64,000 nt of DNA from Siphonodentalium dalli. Taxonomy: Eukaryota > Mollusca > Scaphopoda > Gadilida > Siphonodentaliidae. Shown here in pieces: positions 23,211-36,098 of this stretch (positions within the stretch are counted from its first letter, which is position 1; each line of letters opens with the position of its first letter). The stretch covers positions 144,727,954 through 144,791,953 of the forward strand of contig CP136064.1 of the NCBI GenBank assembly GCA_032622095.1, written 5' to 3'. A program made the translations under genes and the position numbers. The notes under the pieces are model-generated. The model worked only from the letters and a program-made list of their open reading frames with translations, did no database searches and was not told where the DNA came from.

Positions 23211-24240
23211 TTAAATGGGTACAAATAAATTAGATTATAAATAAAGAGCGTTTATTATCAGCAGACATATGTTGGACAAGAGCATCACTGTCCAGACAGA
23301 CTATCTACATGGGAGCAGCAAGTAAGAATATACACTATGCTATCCAGGGTGGTAAGCCTATATAGCCAGTTACATTAGTCACTATTAGCTAGTCATAATG
23401 GTTATTCAATAGGACTATCGGTATATATGGGCAGCAATATTGATCAAAGTAGCAAGCTATGGTGGATAGTCTATAAAGCAGACTAGTAATAGTAGTCTCT
23501 ATAGCTAACCAGTGTAGTAAATATATATATCAAGTTACATTAGTTACTACCAGCCAGTCATAATGGTTATTCAGTATGAATGTCGGTATGTATGGGCAGC
23601 AATATTGATCAAAGTAGTACATGTAGTTATGGGGGATAGTAGATAAAGCAGACTAGTAAGAGTAGTCACCATAGATAACCAGTGAGGTGAGTCCATCTAT
23701 CAAGTTACATTAGTCACTACCGGCTAGTCATAATTGTTATTCGGTATATGAGAGGTAATATTGGTCAATGTAGCTAGCTCTGGCGGATAGTCGGTAGTAA
23801 GGTAATAAGATTAGTCACTATAGCTGAAGGTGGTTATTCAGTATACATGGGCAGTTATATTGATCAACATAGCTAGTTACTAATTCGTACTAGTCATGGT
23901 CATCAGTATATATATAGTACTATTAATCAAGATGGCTAGCTGTGGTGACATATCTATCTAGCCAGCTGGTATGAATAGTCGCTATATCTTACAAGGGTGA
24001 TATGTCTATCTAGCCAGTTACATTATCCACAATAGTTGGTCATGGTGGTTGTTCAGTTTATCTAGGTAGTAATGTCGGATAGTCTATACACATCTATTAA
24101 TAATAGCCAATCATGGTGGTATGTTTATATAGCCAGTTACATTAGTCACTGTAACTAGCCATGGTGTTTATTCAATACACGTGGATAGCAATATTGATCA
24201 AAGTAGCTAGGTAAGTATATACTATTAAATTAAAATAGAA
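23211..24240. repeat. degenerate ~170-bp tandem repeat
   Basis: Motifs recur: AGTTACATTAGTCACTA, GCTAGTCATAATGGTTATTC, ATATATGGGCAGCAATATTG, ATCAAAGTAGCTAG, GGATAGTC. Spacing is close to 170 bp in the first half and looser later. No coding frame crosses the array. Confidence 0.75.
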
Positions 24241-24985
24241 CATTAATTCTGCATCGGTCAACATTGATTATGAATCTATATCTATTAAAACGGAATTGTC
24301 TCTTATTGAATCCAAGAACGACTATTGGTTTGAAAATGGAGACTATTGGTTTTCACAAACCACCATTAACTGAACTTAAAGTTTATATTGGCTCAACATG
24401 AGGGAGGCAATCCCCCATGAAAATGGTAGGCCTATATATTTATAAAATATACGAAATCTCTGGGATGGAGACACAAATTCTTGGGGTATACGAATATCTG
24501 GATTTCCTGAAGAAAATAGTGAATTTTGTAAAGAAACTGTAGTACATGTATGTAAAGAGATCGGCATTGTGATCAAGACTGCTGACATTGATAAGGCTCA
24601 CAGACTGGGTAAATTAAAACAGAAGAGTAATAGTACCGGTAATACAGAAAACCTACCTCGCCAAATAATAGCAAATTTTTTCAGTTATGATCTGAAAAGG
24701 GATGTCATGTACTAAACTTCGAGCGTCAGAAGACGAACACCTTAAAAAGTGTTATATAAATGAGGATCTCACTCAAGCAAAGTTCAAATACTGAAGGAAG
24801 CTTTGAAACTTAAGAAAGCAGGGAACCTTGGCAAATGCCACACTTATGATGGGAAATTATTCGTAAAAACTGTGGGTTCGGAAAAGAGATATCTTATACG
24901 AAGACTGACTGACTTCGAACAATTTCTGAAGATAAAGATAGGGAAGGACACCAATATGTCACAGCAAAAGTGAAATTACACATAT
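24241..24985 (+). pseudogene. LINE ORF1-like protein relic
   Basis: The plus strand encodes, across several frame breaks, the RNA-binding part of a non-LTR retrotransposon ORF1 protein. A possible coiled-coil stretch lies around 24270-24360. The RRM-like segment includes IRISGFPEEN and DIDKAHRLGK (24475-24615). The C-terminal block includes EALKLKKAGNLGKC, YDGKLFVKTVG and RRLTDFEQFLKI. Breaks: a frame change near 24712 and a 1-bp loss near 24790. Such proteins coat the element RNA during target-primed reverse transcription. No ORF2 follows directly; the nearest is at 30028 and may or may not be the same family. Confidence 0.75.
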
Positions 24986-26014
24986 GTTCTGTTGGACTGA
25001 ATATTAAGTAAACATTGTATGATAAATATTTGGGCTACTGATATCAGTAAGGGTTTTTTTCATGAGGCTGTACATGTGTATTATATATATGTTAATATTT
25101 GGTGAAAGTAATTGAACCTATATTGATTATTAAAATTTTTGCTCACTTAAATAAGGTTCCTGCCTACGTCTTTGGAAAAAAAGAAGATTTTTCTTAGAAT
25201 CTCCATATCTTTGAGCCAGAGTGGTGTATCTGGAGTTTTGGATTAAAGCCACACCATGTGTTGGAAGTTGTAAAACTGAATATATCACATACTGTAATTT
25301 AAGTATCAGCTTTACTTGATACATAGACTTTGCTTTTTTCATGTCAACATGTTTATTGTGAGTAATCTGATAAGTTATAAAACTTTTACAGTTAATAATA
25401 ACTTGTGAGTAATTTGATAAGTTATAAAACTTTTACAGTTAATAATAACTTGGATATTCATTTTAATATTAACATGGATCATGATATCTCTGAAGCCCCA
25501 TAGAGCCCCCTCCTGATATAAACTTGATTCTCACATGTATGTGATATGATCATGTGATGTATACATGTATGATTTTGCTTACTTGTTGTCATTTGGGGGC
25601 CAGAGCATATCTCGGGTGGGGGGAATCCCTCCTGTGTCATGTTTCTCCTGGAGAATATTACAATTAAAAATATCTGAAACTATTTCTTTTGAGATAAACT
25701 CAACAGTCTACATTTAAGGTGATACTAGTAGTGGCCAAAGTGTAAAGTACCTAACATTGGAACTGATATCATTTTAAACGGTATTAAAAAATATATATAT
25801 ACTAAACTACAAAGACTTTAATTTCAATAATATTTCAATAAACATGCATGTAGCTTAAATCGCCTTTCTAGTAATCCTAACCATAAATGGATTCTGACTT
25901 CTTATTAGATATTGTCATGTTATATACATGTATGCTTATGTTTACTTGTTACCAGCGGGGGACTCCTCTGGTGCATGTCTCGGGGGAGGTGAATCCCTCT
26001 AGGGTCATGTACTC

Positions 26015-26305
26015 ATGGAGACCCCTCCTGATAACTTGCCTTTGAAAATCCATATTAGTGAGGATCTCACTCAAGCAAAATTCAAACTACTGAAGGAAGC
26101 TTTGAAACTTAAGAAAGCTGGGAACCTTGGCAAATGCCACAATTATGATGGGAAACTGTTTGTAAAAGCTGTGGGTTCGGAAAAGAGATATCTTATGCGA
26201 AGATTGACTGACTTCGAACAATTTCTGAAGATAAAGATACATGTAGTGAGTGACATATGTGTGTCACAGCAAAAGTGTAATTACACACTTTGGACTGAAT
26301 ATTAA
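26015..26305 (+). pseudogene. LINE ORF1 C-terminal fragment, unit 2
   Basis: A 96-codon open frame starts in the GACTCCTC segment and continues in frame into the ORF1 C-terminal block (ISEDLTQAKFKLLKEALK, YDGKLFVKAVGSEKRYLM, LTDFEQFLKIK). It is the longest intact copy of the amplified fragment. The start codon lies in unrelated repeat sequence, so translation as a functional protein is unlikely. Confidence 0.7.
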
Positions 26306-27439
26306 GTAAACATTGTATGATAATAAATATTTGGGTTACCGATATCAGTAAGGGTTTTTTTCTTACATGAGGCTATATATGTATATACGTTAATATTTGG
26401 TGAAAGTAATTGAACCTATATATAGATATTGATTATTAAAATTTTGCCTATTCAAATAATGTTCCTGCCTACATCTTTGAAAAAAAAACTGAGATTTTTC
26501 TTAGAATCTCCATATCTTTGGCCCAGAGTGGTGTATCTGGAGTTTTGGATTAAAGCCGCACCATGTGCTGGAAGTTGTTGAACTGAATAATTCACATACT
26601 GTAATTTAAGTATCAACTTTACCTGATACATGGACTCTGCTTTTTTCACGTCAACATGTTTATTGTGAGTAATTTGATAAGTTATAAAACTTTTACAGTT
26701 AATAATAACTTGGATATTCATTTTAATATTAACACAGATCATGATATCTCTGAAGCCTCCGTAGCCCCCTCCTGATAACCTGACTCTTACATTTATGTAA
26801 TATACATGTGTATACATGTATGATTTTGCCTACTTGTTGCTATTGGGGGACTAGAGCATGTCTCGGGTGGAGGGGAATCCCTCCTGGGTCACGTTCTCCT
26901 GGAGACCTTCCTGTATTAAAAATATCTAAAAGTATTTCTTTTGAGATGAACTCAACAGTCTACATGTAATGTGAAGTACCTACTAGTAACATTTGGAACT
27001 GTTATTTATTTTAAACGGGTATTAAAAAATATGTATACTAAACTACAATGACTTTAATTTCAATATTATTACAAATAAAAATATTTGAAAGTATTTCTTT
27101 TGAGATGAACTCAACAGTCTACATGTAAGTGGACTAAGTGTAAAGTACCTTACATTGGAGCTGTTATAATTTAAAACTGGTATTTAAAAAATATATATAT
27201 TAAACTACACTGACTTAATTTCAATAATATTCCAATAAACATGCATGTAGTTTAAATCGCCTTTCTCGTCATCAGAACCATAAATGGATTCTGACTTCTT
27301 ATTTAATATTGTCATGTTGTGTATGCATGTGTGATTCTGTTTACTTGTTACCAGTGGGGGACTCCTCTAGGGCATGTCTCAGGGGGAGGTGAATCCCTCC
27401 TGGGTCATTTACTCCTGGAGATCCCTCCTGATAACTTGC

Positions 27440-27660
27440 CTTTGGAAATCCTTATTAGTGAGGATCTCACTCAAGCAAAATTCAAATTACTGAATGAAGC
27501 ATTGAAACCTAAGCAAGCACTTACGATGGGAAATTGTTTGTAAAAGCTGTGGGTTCGGAAAAGAGATATCTTATACGAAGACTGACTGATTTCGAACAAT
27601 TTCTGAAGATAAAGATAGTGAGGGACATACTAGTATGTCACAGCAAAAGTGAAATTACAC
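27440..27660 (+). pseudogene. LINE ORF1 C-terminal fragment, unit 3
   Basis: The same block as unit 2 with a deletion after KPKQA that shifts frame; the second half (GSEKRYLIRRLTDFEQFLKI) is in another frame. Confidence 0.65.
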
Positions 27661-28299
27661 ATATGTTCCGTTGGACTGAATATTAAGTAAACATTATTGG
27701 ATAAATATTTGGGTAACCGATACAAGTAAGGGTTTTTTCTTACATGAGGCTGCACGTGTATATACGTTAATATTGGGTGAAAGTGATTGAACCTATATTG
27801 ATTATTAAAATTTACATGTAATTTACATGTAATGTGATAGTGGACAAAGTATAAAGTACCGTGGCTAGCATTGGAACTGTTATCATTCGAAACTGGTATT
27901 AAAATATATATATATATTAAACTACACTGACTTTAATTTCAATAATACTCCAATAAACATGCATGTAGTTTAAATCGCCTTTCTCGTCATCAGAACCATA
28001 AATGGATTCTGACTTCTTATTTAATATTGTCATGTTGTGTATGCATTTGTGATTCTGTTTACTTGGTACCAGTGGGTGCTCCTCTAGTGCATGTCTCAGG
28101 GGTGAATCCCTCTTAGATCATGTACTCCTGGAGACCCCTCCTGATAACTTGCCTTTGGAAATCCTTACTTGTGTATACATGTGTGATTCTGTTTACTTGT
28201 TACCAGTGGGGGACTCCTCTAGTGCATGTCTCAGGGGGGAGGTGAATCCCTCCTGGGTCATGTACTCCTGGAGACCCCTCCTGATAACTTGCCTTTGGA

Positions 28300-28520
28300 C
28301 AAATCCTTATTAGTGAGGATCTCACTAAAGCAAAATTCAAATTACAGAAGGAAGCATTGAAACCTAAGCAGGGAATCTTGGCAAATGCCACACTTATGAT
28401 GGGAAATTGTTTGTAACAGCTGTGGGTTCGGAAAAGAGATATCTTATACGAAGACTGACTGACTTCGAATAATTTCTGAAGAAAATATAGTGAGGGACAT
28501 ATGTCACAGCAAAAGTGAAA
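28300..28520 (+). pseudogene. LINE ORF1 C-terminal fragment, unit 4
   Basis: A further copy (GAGGATCTCACTAAAGCAAA onward) with a stop in place of a Gln codon in the DFEQF region and other substitutions. Confidence 0.65.
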
Positions 28521-30027
28521 TTACACATATGTTCTGTTGGACTGAATATCAAGTAAACATTGTATGATAAATATTTGGGCTGCCGATGTACATTTATATA
28601 CGTTAATATTGGGTGTGAAAGTGATTGAACCTATATTGATTGTTAAAATTTTGCTCTTTCAAATAAGGTTCCTGTCTATGTCTTTGGGGAAAAAAATAAG
28701 ATTTTTCTTAGAATCTCCTTATCTTTGGGCCAGAGTTTTGGATTAAAACTGCACCAAGTGTTGGAAGTTGTAAAACTGAATATTTCACATACTGTGATTT
28801 AAGTATCGACTTTACTTGATACATAGACTATGCCTTTTTCATGTCAATAATATTCCATTCAACATGCACGTAGCTTAAATCACTTTATAGTCATCAGAAC
28901 TATAAATGGTTTCTGACTTCGTATTTTATATTGACATGTTGTGTATGCATGTGTGAATCTGTTTACTTGTTACCAGTTTGGGGACTCCTCTAGTGCATGT
29001 CTCAGGGGGAAGGTGAATCCCTCCTGGGTCATGTACTCCTGGAGACCCCTCCTGATAACTTGTCTTTGGAAATCCTTATATTAGTGAGATATAATCTTGT
29101 ACATGTATCATCTGTTGATATGCATATCTGCATTATGCAACTAAGCGAAGGCACACTATGTGCATCAAAAATATTAAAATATTCAACATTATTTCGTTTG
29201 AGATGGACTCAGTAGTCTACATGAAATGTGATAGTGGCCAAAGTATAAAGTACTTATTAAACATTGGAACTGTTATCATTTTAAATGGGTATAAAAATAT
29301 ATATATATATACTACAATGACTTTAATTTCAATAATATTCCAATAAATATGCATGTAGCTCAAATCATCTTGTCATCAGAACTACAAATGGTCAGAGCTT
29401 TTGTGATATTTGAGTTTTGTACTACTCTCCTGTGGTTCTGCTTCTAACATGTGTTAGATATGGAAAAGAGTCATGTTACACATATATCTATGAAATGCTG
29501 TATACCTGTTCTAATGGTGGACTCCTATGGTGCATGTCTCATATGGGATGTGGCTCCCACCTGGGTCATGTACCCCTGGAGCCCATTCCTGACAACTTGG
29601 TTCTGATAATGTACTTGATGTGTAAAAGAGTCATGTTATATATATATGCATCTGCTTTATACCTGTTGCCGGCGGGGGACTCCTCTTGTGCGTGTCTCAT
29701 GGGGGATATCAATCCCTCCTGGGTCATGTACTCCTGGGGCTCCTCCTAGTATTATACCAGGATTCTGACTTCTTATTTGATATTGTCATGTTGTGTATAC
29801 ATTTGTGATTCTGTTTACTTGGTACCAGTGGGGGACTCCTCTAGTGCATGTCTCAGGGTGAGGTGAATCCCTCTTGGGTCATGTACTCCTGGAGACCCCT
29901 CCTGGTAACTTGCCTTTGGAAATCCTTATTTTAATAGTGAGATATAATCTTATATCATCTGTTGATATGCATATCTGTATTATGCAACTAAGCGAAGGCA
30001 CACTATGGGCATTAAAAACATCAAAAT

Positions 30028-30853
30028 ATTTTGGTAACAGCTGAACTAGCAAATTATGATATTATTTCCATTACGGACAGTCTCTTAAGTGATAAGGTAA
30101 CTGATGATTTATTAGATATCCCGGGGTTCCACTCACCTCCCATTCGAATTGACAGAATTGCTAACAAAGGCGGTAGTATTGTTATTTATGTCAAAAAGGA
30201 ACTTACATATAAACACTTAACAGATTTCGATAAACCTGTTCTAGAAGCAGTGTGGCTAGAAATAAGATATTCAAATAAGATTTTCAATCTAGGTGTGTTT
30301 TACCGTCAACCAAATGCATTGAGTTGTTATTGGGATCTCATAGATAGTTCTATATCACTAGCAAGGGAAAATGTTACACGTAAATGCATAATAGTTGGGG
30401 ATTTTAATGCAGACTGTCTAAAAAAAAAAACATCCAAAAATTAAAATGCTAGAAGTATCATGTGGTCTAAAGCAATTTGTAAAAACAGCAACACGTGTTA
30501 CTGATAAGTCAGCCACCTTAATTGATTTGGTTCTCAGCTCATGCGAAAATATGATAAAAGATTGCTCTGTATCGGCACCTTTCTGTAGTGATCATTGTGC
30601 TACATTGGTGACTCTTAAAGAACCTATTACACACCTTCCTTCTTTTAAAAGACGTATATATGATTACGCATGTATGGATTTCGAAGGTATGAAGCTAGCA
30701 TTTACTAGTGTAAACTGGGCCACTATTTTTCTATCTAAATTTACTGATGTGGCTGAGAAAGTGGTTGCTTATATCACGGAGACAACTGACAGATTTGTTC
30801 CAAATAAAGTTGTCACAGTAAAGAGTAATGATAAATCTTGGATCACATGTGAC
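30028..30853 (+). pseudogene. LINE apurinic-type endonuclease domain (5'-truncated)
   Basis: The first frame (to 30444) carries DIISITDSLL, GGSIVIYV, LGVFYRQPN and IIVGDFNADC, the core motifs of LINE APE endonucleases. The usual catalytic Glu in the ITETWL-type motif reads Asp here. A run of about 11 A near 30421-30431 breaks the frame, and the second frame (30446 on) carries the SDH catalytic motif (APFCSDHCATL). The domain normally nicks target DNA to prime reverse transcription. The N-terminal strand with the first Asn is missing. Confidence 0.85.
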
Positions 30854-30855
30854 TT

Positions 30856-32474
30856 CCCGTACAGAAATTGCACATGTGATTTGGGTAGAAACAGGTTAGA
30901 ACAGCTCAGCATTATGTTAGTTTCGTATGTTAATCACCCCTGCAACATTAGCAGCATATTAGATCTAGTGTGCAAAATATTTCTAACCTCATTGCTCACA
31001 TTAGCATAGCTTAGTATTCATACTGGGTATAGATTTCTCCCAGTCTGCCCATGGTGTGTCCAAAAATGTAACTTAGACTAAGTTAGTGCAGGTTAGAGAT
31101 TAGAAATTTAGTTCGGCCAATGCTTTCTTGACACAAATCCCCAGGCATGTATGGACCAAATGACTTTCACATCTGGGTTTTATCCCCAGTTCAGACCAGG
31201 ACTCCTATGCTAAAGGATTTTATGGTCCTGATAAGAACTTCCCTGGAACCTAGTATTCTGTTCAATTCACTTGGAGTTTACAATTCCCAAGTTAAAGATG
31301 CTTGTTTTCTGTGGGACTGATAAGATAAGTTGTTCTTGTTTGGTGAATTAAAACCTCGTTGTTTTTTTTCATGGCAGGGTAAGTGACTGCATGCATTTAA
31401 AATAACAGTTAAGAATTTAAGACACGAGAAAATCGTGACTTTTGTCAATTTCCTTTCCAAAATTGAACCTTAAACATTTCATAATGATAGTATTATGGTT
31501 TTTACATTGAAATTAAGGGTCAATTTATAATTATTCAGTTATTCATTCATGTATAATAATATATAGAATCTTTTTTAGTTTTCATATCTCATTCACACAT
31601 CATGGCAGTTTTAAGGGCATGTGGTCTCTTGTGTGCCTTTACTGCGTGTTCTAGTATCTAATTTATCAACCAGGTAGACTACATGTATATTAAAGTTGAT
31701 TTAAATTTTATTTTCAGATACGATCAATCTTATTTCTAGAATAAATAATGATGATGGACCATCACATCAAATAATCTAAATTCTGCTATTGTTTATGGAT
31801 TCTAGTTAGTAATTAGACAGAACAAATGTGCAAATCTATTTACAAAATGAATGAATTGTAGGAAATAAACAATTTATGGCAGTTTTCATCGAAGTGATTT
31901 TTACAGTTATTTGGAATATTCCATGAAGAGCAGTTAACATGAACATTACAGTGTATGTGATGTATATTTTATGTATTTATATAGTTTTTAAAAGCAATAC
32001 CGTATGGTATGATATATTGTTTGTGTGTGTTTTTTTCTTCACAAATTGTTACCCAGCTGGACGTATGTATAATTACTGTAAAGTTAATTTGATAACCTGC
32101 CTGCACATGTGGCATTTTTATACATTCCTGATGTGAAATTTACTAACATAGAACTAACGTGCTAATTTGCTAACATAAGGCATATGTGTAATTTTACAGC
32201 TCTTTAGAGCTATAAAATTGCACATATGCTTTATGTTAGCAAATTTGCACGTTAGTTCTACGTTAGAAATTTGGTTGAGAATTTTCCAACGTATAACTAG
32301 TGTGCATTTACGCTAACCTGACCACATGTGCAATATGTTAGTTTTTAAGCTCCGCCCATCTCACTTTTGACAGTTAAATTACAACATTAGTTCTACAGTA
32401 GTTCTACGTTGGCAATCAGATTAGAAATCCGCTTAGATCTAATGTGGTTTAAGGTTAGCAGTTTTTGGTAAGGG
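30856..32474. mobile_element. ~1.6-kb insertion splitting the LINE, possible piggyBac-like derivative
   Basis: LINE coding stops after SWITCD at 30853 and resumes with the K-rich linker (about 32479) leading to RAHKLAKKNNNVDSW. The proposed insert starts CCCGTACAGAAATTGC; its right end read on the other strand is CCCTTACCAAAAACTGC, an imperfect match. TTAA follows on the right (32475-32478) but the left side shows only TT. CCC ends plus TTAA suggest a decayed piggyBac-like element. No transposase frame is recognisable. The boundaries are best guesses to within a few bases. Confidence 0.55.
32145..32278. repeat. long hairpin inside the 1.6-kb insertion
   Basis: AACTAACGTGCTAATTTGCT ... AAGGCATATGTG on the left pairs with CACATATGCTTTATGTTAGC ... 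GCACGTTAGTTCTACGTTAG on the right. An inner AGCTCTTTAGAGCT forms the tip. The arms are about 55-60 bp. Confidence 0.85.
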
Positions 32475-32478
32475 TTAA

Positions 32479-33207
32479 AAAGCAAAAATGAAAAAACAGG
32501 ATAGGGCCCACAAATTAGCAAAAAAAATAATAACGTCGATAGCTGGGGGAAATTCAGGATAGTAAGAAATGAGACAATTGGCGCAATCAGAAAAGCAAAA
32601 TTAGAATATGACCAGAAGTTAGAGATATCAGTTTCAACTGGAAATTTCAATAATAAACAATGGTGGAGGTTAGCAAATGATTTCATGAAAAGGACTAAAA
32701 ATACGCATAGGAATTTTCCACCATTGATTGAATCCAATAAACTAATCAGTGATGCTTCTGATATAGCTAATATTCTAAATAACTATTTTGTTGAACAGGG
32801 TGCGTCTATTGATGACTCGCTTCATTTACCAGACTTACACTTTAACAGTAAATGTCTGGAAGAAATTGAAGTAACTGTTGAAGATGTCAATCAGATTTTA
32901 AATTCACTTGAAACTGGTAAAGCCTCTGCGCCTGATAACGTGAGTAATAGGGTATTGAAAACTTTTTCTTTTGTATTGGCAGAACCTCTAACTAGATTAT
33001 TTAATGTTCTTCTTGAAGAATCACATTTCCCACAAATATGTAAGCATGCTAATGTAATTCCTATACATAAGAAAGATTCTGTAAATGAAAAAAGTAATTA
33101 TAGGCCAGTATCTCTGACTAGTACACTTAGTAAAGTGTTTGAGAAGGTGGTGTTTAAATATGTGTATGAATTTACTTCTTCTCACTGCCTGTTAACTCCA
33201 TATCAGT
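32479..33207 (+). pseudogene. LINE reverse transcriptase, N-terminal half
   Basis: The frame includes the pre-RT linker (FRIVRNETIGAIRKAKLEYD), then the RT fingers: VNQILNSLETGKASAPDNVS, FPQICKHANVIPIHKKDS, NYRPVSLTSTLSKVFEKVV. It ends at LLTPYQSG, where the 547-bp element is inserted. The spacing of RT motifs is normal for the family. Confidence 0.88.
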
Positions 33208-33754
33208 CAGGGGGGGGTGAAAAAAAAATTCAGGCACGTATGCCGGGGTGGGTGGGTGGTCAAAGCCACCAACAAGCAATTTTTTCCGCGACTAAAAAAA
33301 AAAATTCCTACTTGTTTTTTAGTGTTTTGGCAATGAGTTGGGCTTCAAAACCACTTTGAATGAGAGAAATAATGTAATTCTAACTGGTAAACTGACTGCA
33401 GGCAGTTATCGTGTTGTATTTTGTTGCAAATATTGAAATCCAAGATGGCCGCTGGCAGCCATGTTTTTTTGGCCGAATGACCTCAAAATGACTCATTCCT
33501 ATTTACATGTCCATGTTAACATCCATGATAAATAGTATGCACAGAAATTCATATACAGCTGTTTACAGTGAATTTCCCCCCGAAAATCTCTGTTTTAGTG
33601 TTAAAAGGGGGGTGGGTGTCAAAAAATGGTCGGAAAAAAACTGCCGAAAACGGAAAAAAATTTGGCGGTGGGGGTGGGTGGGTACAAAAAATTATCGAAA
33701 GGGAAAAAATGCCATACGTGCCTGAATTTTTTTTTCCGACCCCCCCCCCCCCTG
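33208..33754. mobile_element. 547-bp MITE with CAGGGGGG ends (hAT-like)
   Basis: The inverted ends run CAGGGGGGGGTGAAAAAAAA on the left, and on the right the complement of AAAAAAAAATTCAGGCACGT next to a 13-nt C tract. TATCAGT is duplicated at 33201-33207 and 33755-33761; because the ends begin with CAG, which matches the target, the duplication could be read as 7-11 bp. CAGG starts and a ~8-bp duplication suggest hAT; this is inference. The interior has G-rich and A-rich tracts (GGGGTGGGTGGGTGG) and frames created only by homopolymers. Confidence 0.82.
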
Positions 33755-33761
33755 TATCAGT

Positions 33762-34258
33762 CAGGTTTTACGCCTGGCGATAGTACAATATACCAACTTC
33801 TCGACATTGACTACTTCACCCAACAAACTTTAAACGATAGGTCATCCGTCAGATTTGTATTCTGTGATATAAGCAAGGCATTTGACAGAGTTTGGCACAA
33901 AGGTCTTATACATAAATTAAATGCAATAGGTATCCGAGGTAAATTACTGTCATGGTTTGTTAAATATCTTAATAATAGAACTCAGTCCACAGTAATTAAT
34001 GGAAATATTTCTAAGAATAGTACTATACATGCTGGTGTACCCCTAGGCTCAGTACTAGGCCCCCTCCTATTTAATATTTACATCAACGATATAGTGTCGG
34101 GTATAGAATCTAACATTAGACTTTATGCAGATGATACCTGCTTATTTTTGCATGTAGACAATGAAGTTATGGCTGCCGAGATTCTAAATAGGGAGTTTCT
34201 CCGTATTGGAGAATGGGCAAAGAAATGGCAAGTTAATTTTAGCCCTGCCAAAACATAA
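33762..34258 (+). pseudogene. LINE reverse transcriptase, palm and thumb
   Basis: The frame resumes with SGFTPGDSTIYQLL, then FCDISKAFDRVWHKGLI (motif A, catalytic Asp), GVPLGSVLGPLLFNIYINDI (motif B) and LYADDTCLF (motif C, YADD). All catalytic residues remain. The frame ends at a TAA (34256-34258) in the SPAKT region, where the downstream frame continues in phase, so it is a nonsense change rather than the natural end. Confidence 0.9.
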
Positions 34259-35275
34259 ACTTTGACAATCGGAGTGGATGGTAACCATGTTAATCCAGTA
34301 TTGTTCTTATGTGATCAACCAGTACAAGAAGTAGATGAACACAAACACCTGGGTCTCACTTTTAGTAGGAGTGGAAATTGGGACATCCATATTGACACTA
34401 TTGTCAATAAGGTTGCACCTATGATAAACATATTTATGAGTTTTAAATATCGCCTATCGAGATCGGCCTTACTGAACATATACAGGTCTTTCATATTACC
34501 TCTATTTGATTATGCAGACTCAGTTTGGGGTAATTGCTCTTTGACAAAATGTACTCAGTTGGAAAATTTACACCTTGATGGTCTTCGCACAATATGTGGT
34601 GCAGTTAGAGGTATCAGTCATAATCTAATATACACTGAAACTGGTTTTGCTCCCTTAAGTTTAAGACGAGAACGTAGAAAAACCATTATGATGTTCAAAC
34701 TTGTGAATAGGCTTTGTCCACAGTATCTCTATCTGAAGATTCCAAGACTTGTCTCTGATACATGTGAATACTCTTTTCGAGTGGATAAATTAATTGAATT
34801 CGAATGGAATCTGAAAAGTTTCTATAACTCATTCTTTCCTTCTGGTGTGAGACTGTGGAACAATGTGGACACTGATATACTAAATACAAATTATCTATCT
34901 AAATTAAAATTTGACCTGACTAGATTCAATGCAGTGGTGCCCAAATTCTATTATGAAGGGAGCAGATGTAACCAAATAATACATGCTAAATTGCGCCTAG
35001 GCTGTAGTGATCTGAATGCTCATAAGTATGAAAGGTTTCTAATTGATGATCCAAGCTGTAGTTGTGGTTATGCTTATGAGGATCCTGAGCACTACATAGT
35101 CTTTTGCCCATTATTTTATAGACAACGTGAATCCTTAGTATTAACATTGAAAGACCTAGATTGTGAAATTTGTATTAAAGATTTTCTTATTGGATCATCC
35201 CATGTAGTTCCTAATACAAATTCAACAATATGTAATGCACTTCATATTTACTTTGAATCTACTGAGAGACTGTGA
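34259..35275 (+). pseudogene. LINE C-terminal region with zinc-finger-like motif
   Basis: In phase with the upstream RT after the nonsense codon, this 337-codon stretch carries HLGLTFSRSGNWDIHID, a LYRSFILP-like block (IYRSFILPLFDYADSVWGNC) and a C-terminal CxC...HxxxxC pattern (SCSCGYAYEDPEHYIVFCP) typical of CR1/Jockey-type LINE ORF2 tails. It ends at a natural-looking TGA. Apart from the upstream stop this part is remarkably intact. Confidence 0.88.
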
Positions 35276-35506
35276 TTACATATCAACTGCAGTACACTTT
35301 TTCTGCTTAAGTTTAACTTGCAGATTGATACATGTGGATGTGACGTATCATTCAAATTTATATTCAAATTTATATGGTTATTATATCATCACAACTTTAT
35401 CTGCATATTGAATCATTTTAAACTCTAAACTCTTACTCATTGCCATCAACAGTATTTTCAGGGTAACCCTGTTTTATTTAATCTTATTTAGTGACTTCAT
35501 ACTTAA

Positions 35507-36098
35507 AGGGGTACTGTACGCCATTTTCAATAAATTCCCGGTGATAACAACGATCTATTATCGATACTATATAGAAATATAAGTAATTTGAGTCGAAGAT
35601 GTATTCTGTAAACGCTCAGGTTAATAGGCTATCTTAAAATTTAATAATTTAAAAGTTAATAATTTAATATAAATTGATTTTATGGCTCCAGCCATAAAAT
35701 GGCGTCTCTTAAAATTCGAATTTCCGTGTACAAAACGTAATCAAATTATAATTGAGGGATACTGGATTAGGAAAACAATTGCACACACGATCGTTTGAAA
35801 CATTATGCTTATACGGGGAGAAAACCCAAGCCACTCATTGACTAGCGACGGTACACTAACTTAAATGAGTATATGGGACTACTAAGCATATAATATAATG
35901 TTTATTTGATTCATTTGGTTGAAAACTATACAAAAATTACTCGACAACGACAATTTGTATTTTTGCATTCCGGTAAATTTGCCATCCGTAACAATACTTC
36001 GTACTCAACAGACTTTCAAAAAATGGAAAAGTTGTTACCTTATTCTCCGACTCGGGGATTATAGAAACCAACAACAACATCTTGGGTACAGTACCCCT
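35507..36098. mobile_element. TTAA-flanked MITE family M, copy 1
   Basis: The 592-bp element begins AGGGGTACTGTACGCC and ends GGGTACAGTACCCCT. It is flanked by TTAA at 35503-35506 and 36099-36102. The ends are perfect inverted repeats over AGGGGTACTGTAC. Other copies are at 47909-48473 (opposite orientation) and 60189-60771. It contains a palindromic TTTTATGGCTCCAGCCATAA and AT-rich sequence, with no coding capacity. It sits in the 3' UTR of the LINE. TTAA duplication indicates piggyBac-type mobilisation. Confidence 0.93.

Larger units (their letters stand above)
24986..30027. repeat. irregular tandem amplification of LINE ORF1 tail plus minisatellite segment
   Basis: Units of roughly 0.7-1.3 kb repeat irregularly. 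Each joins a segment with GGGGACTCCTCTAGTGCATG, GGTGAATCCCTCCTGGGTCA and TGTACTCCTGGAGACCCCTC to the ORF1 C-terminal fragment (GAGGATCTCACTCAAGCAAA onward) and an A/T-rich 3' region (GATTATTAAAATTTTGC, TTCTGACTTCTTATTTAATA). The GACTCCTC segment occurs about ten times (near 25600, 25950, 26840, 27350, 28075, 28205, 28980, 29515, 29675, 29825). Later units (28.9-30.0 kb) lose the coding fragment and keep only the segment and flanks. Confidence 0.8.

Noticed and set aside
33507-33783. Three overlapping frames of about 70 codons around the 547-bp element
   Set aside because: They arise from A, G and C homopolymers in a MITE and straddle its junction with the LINE.
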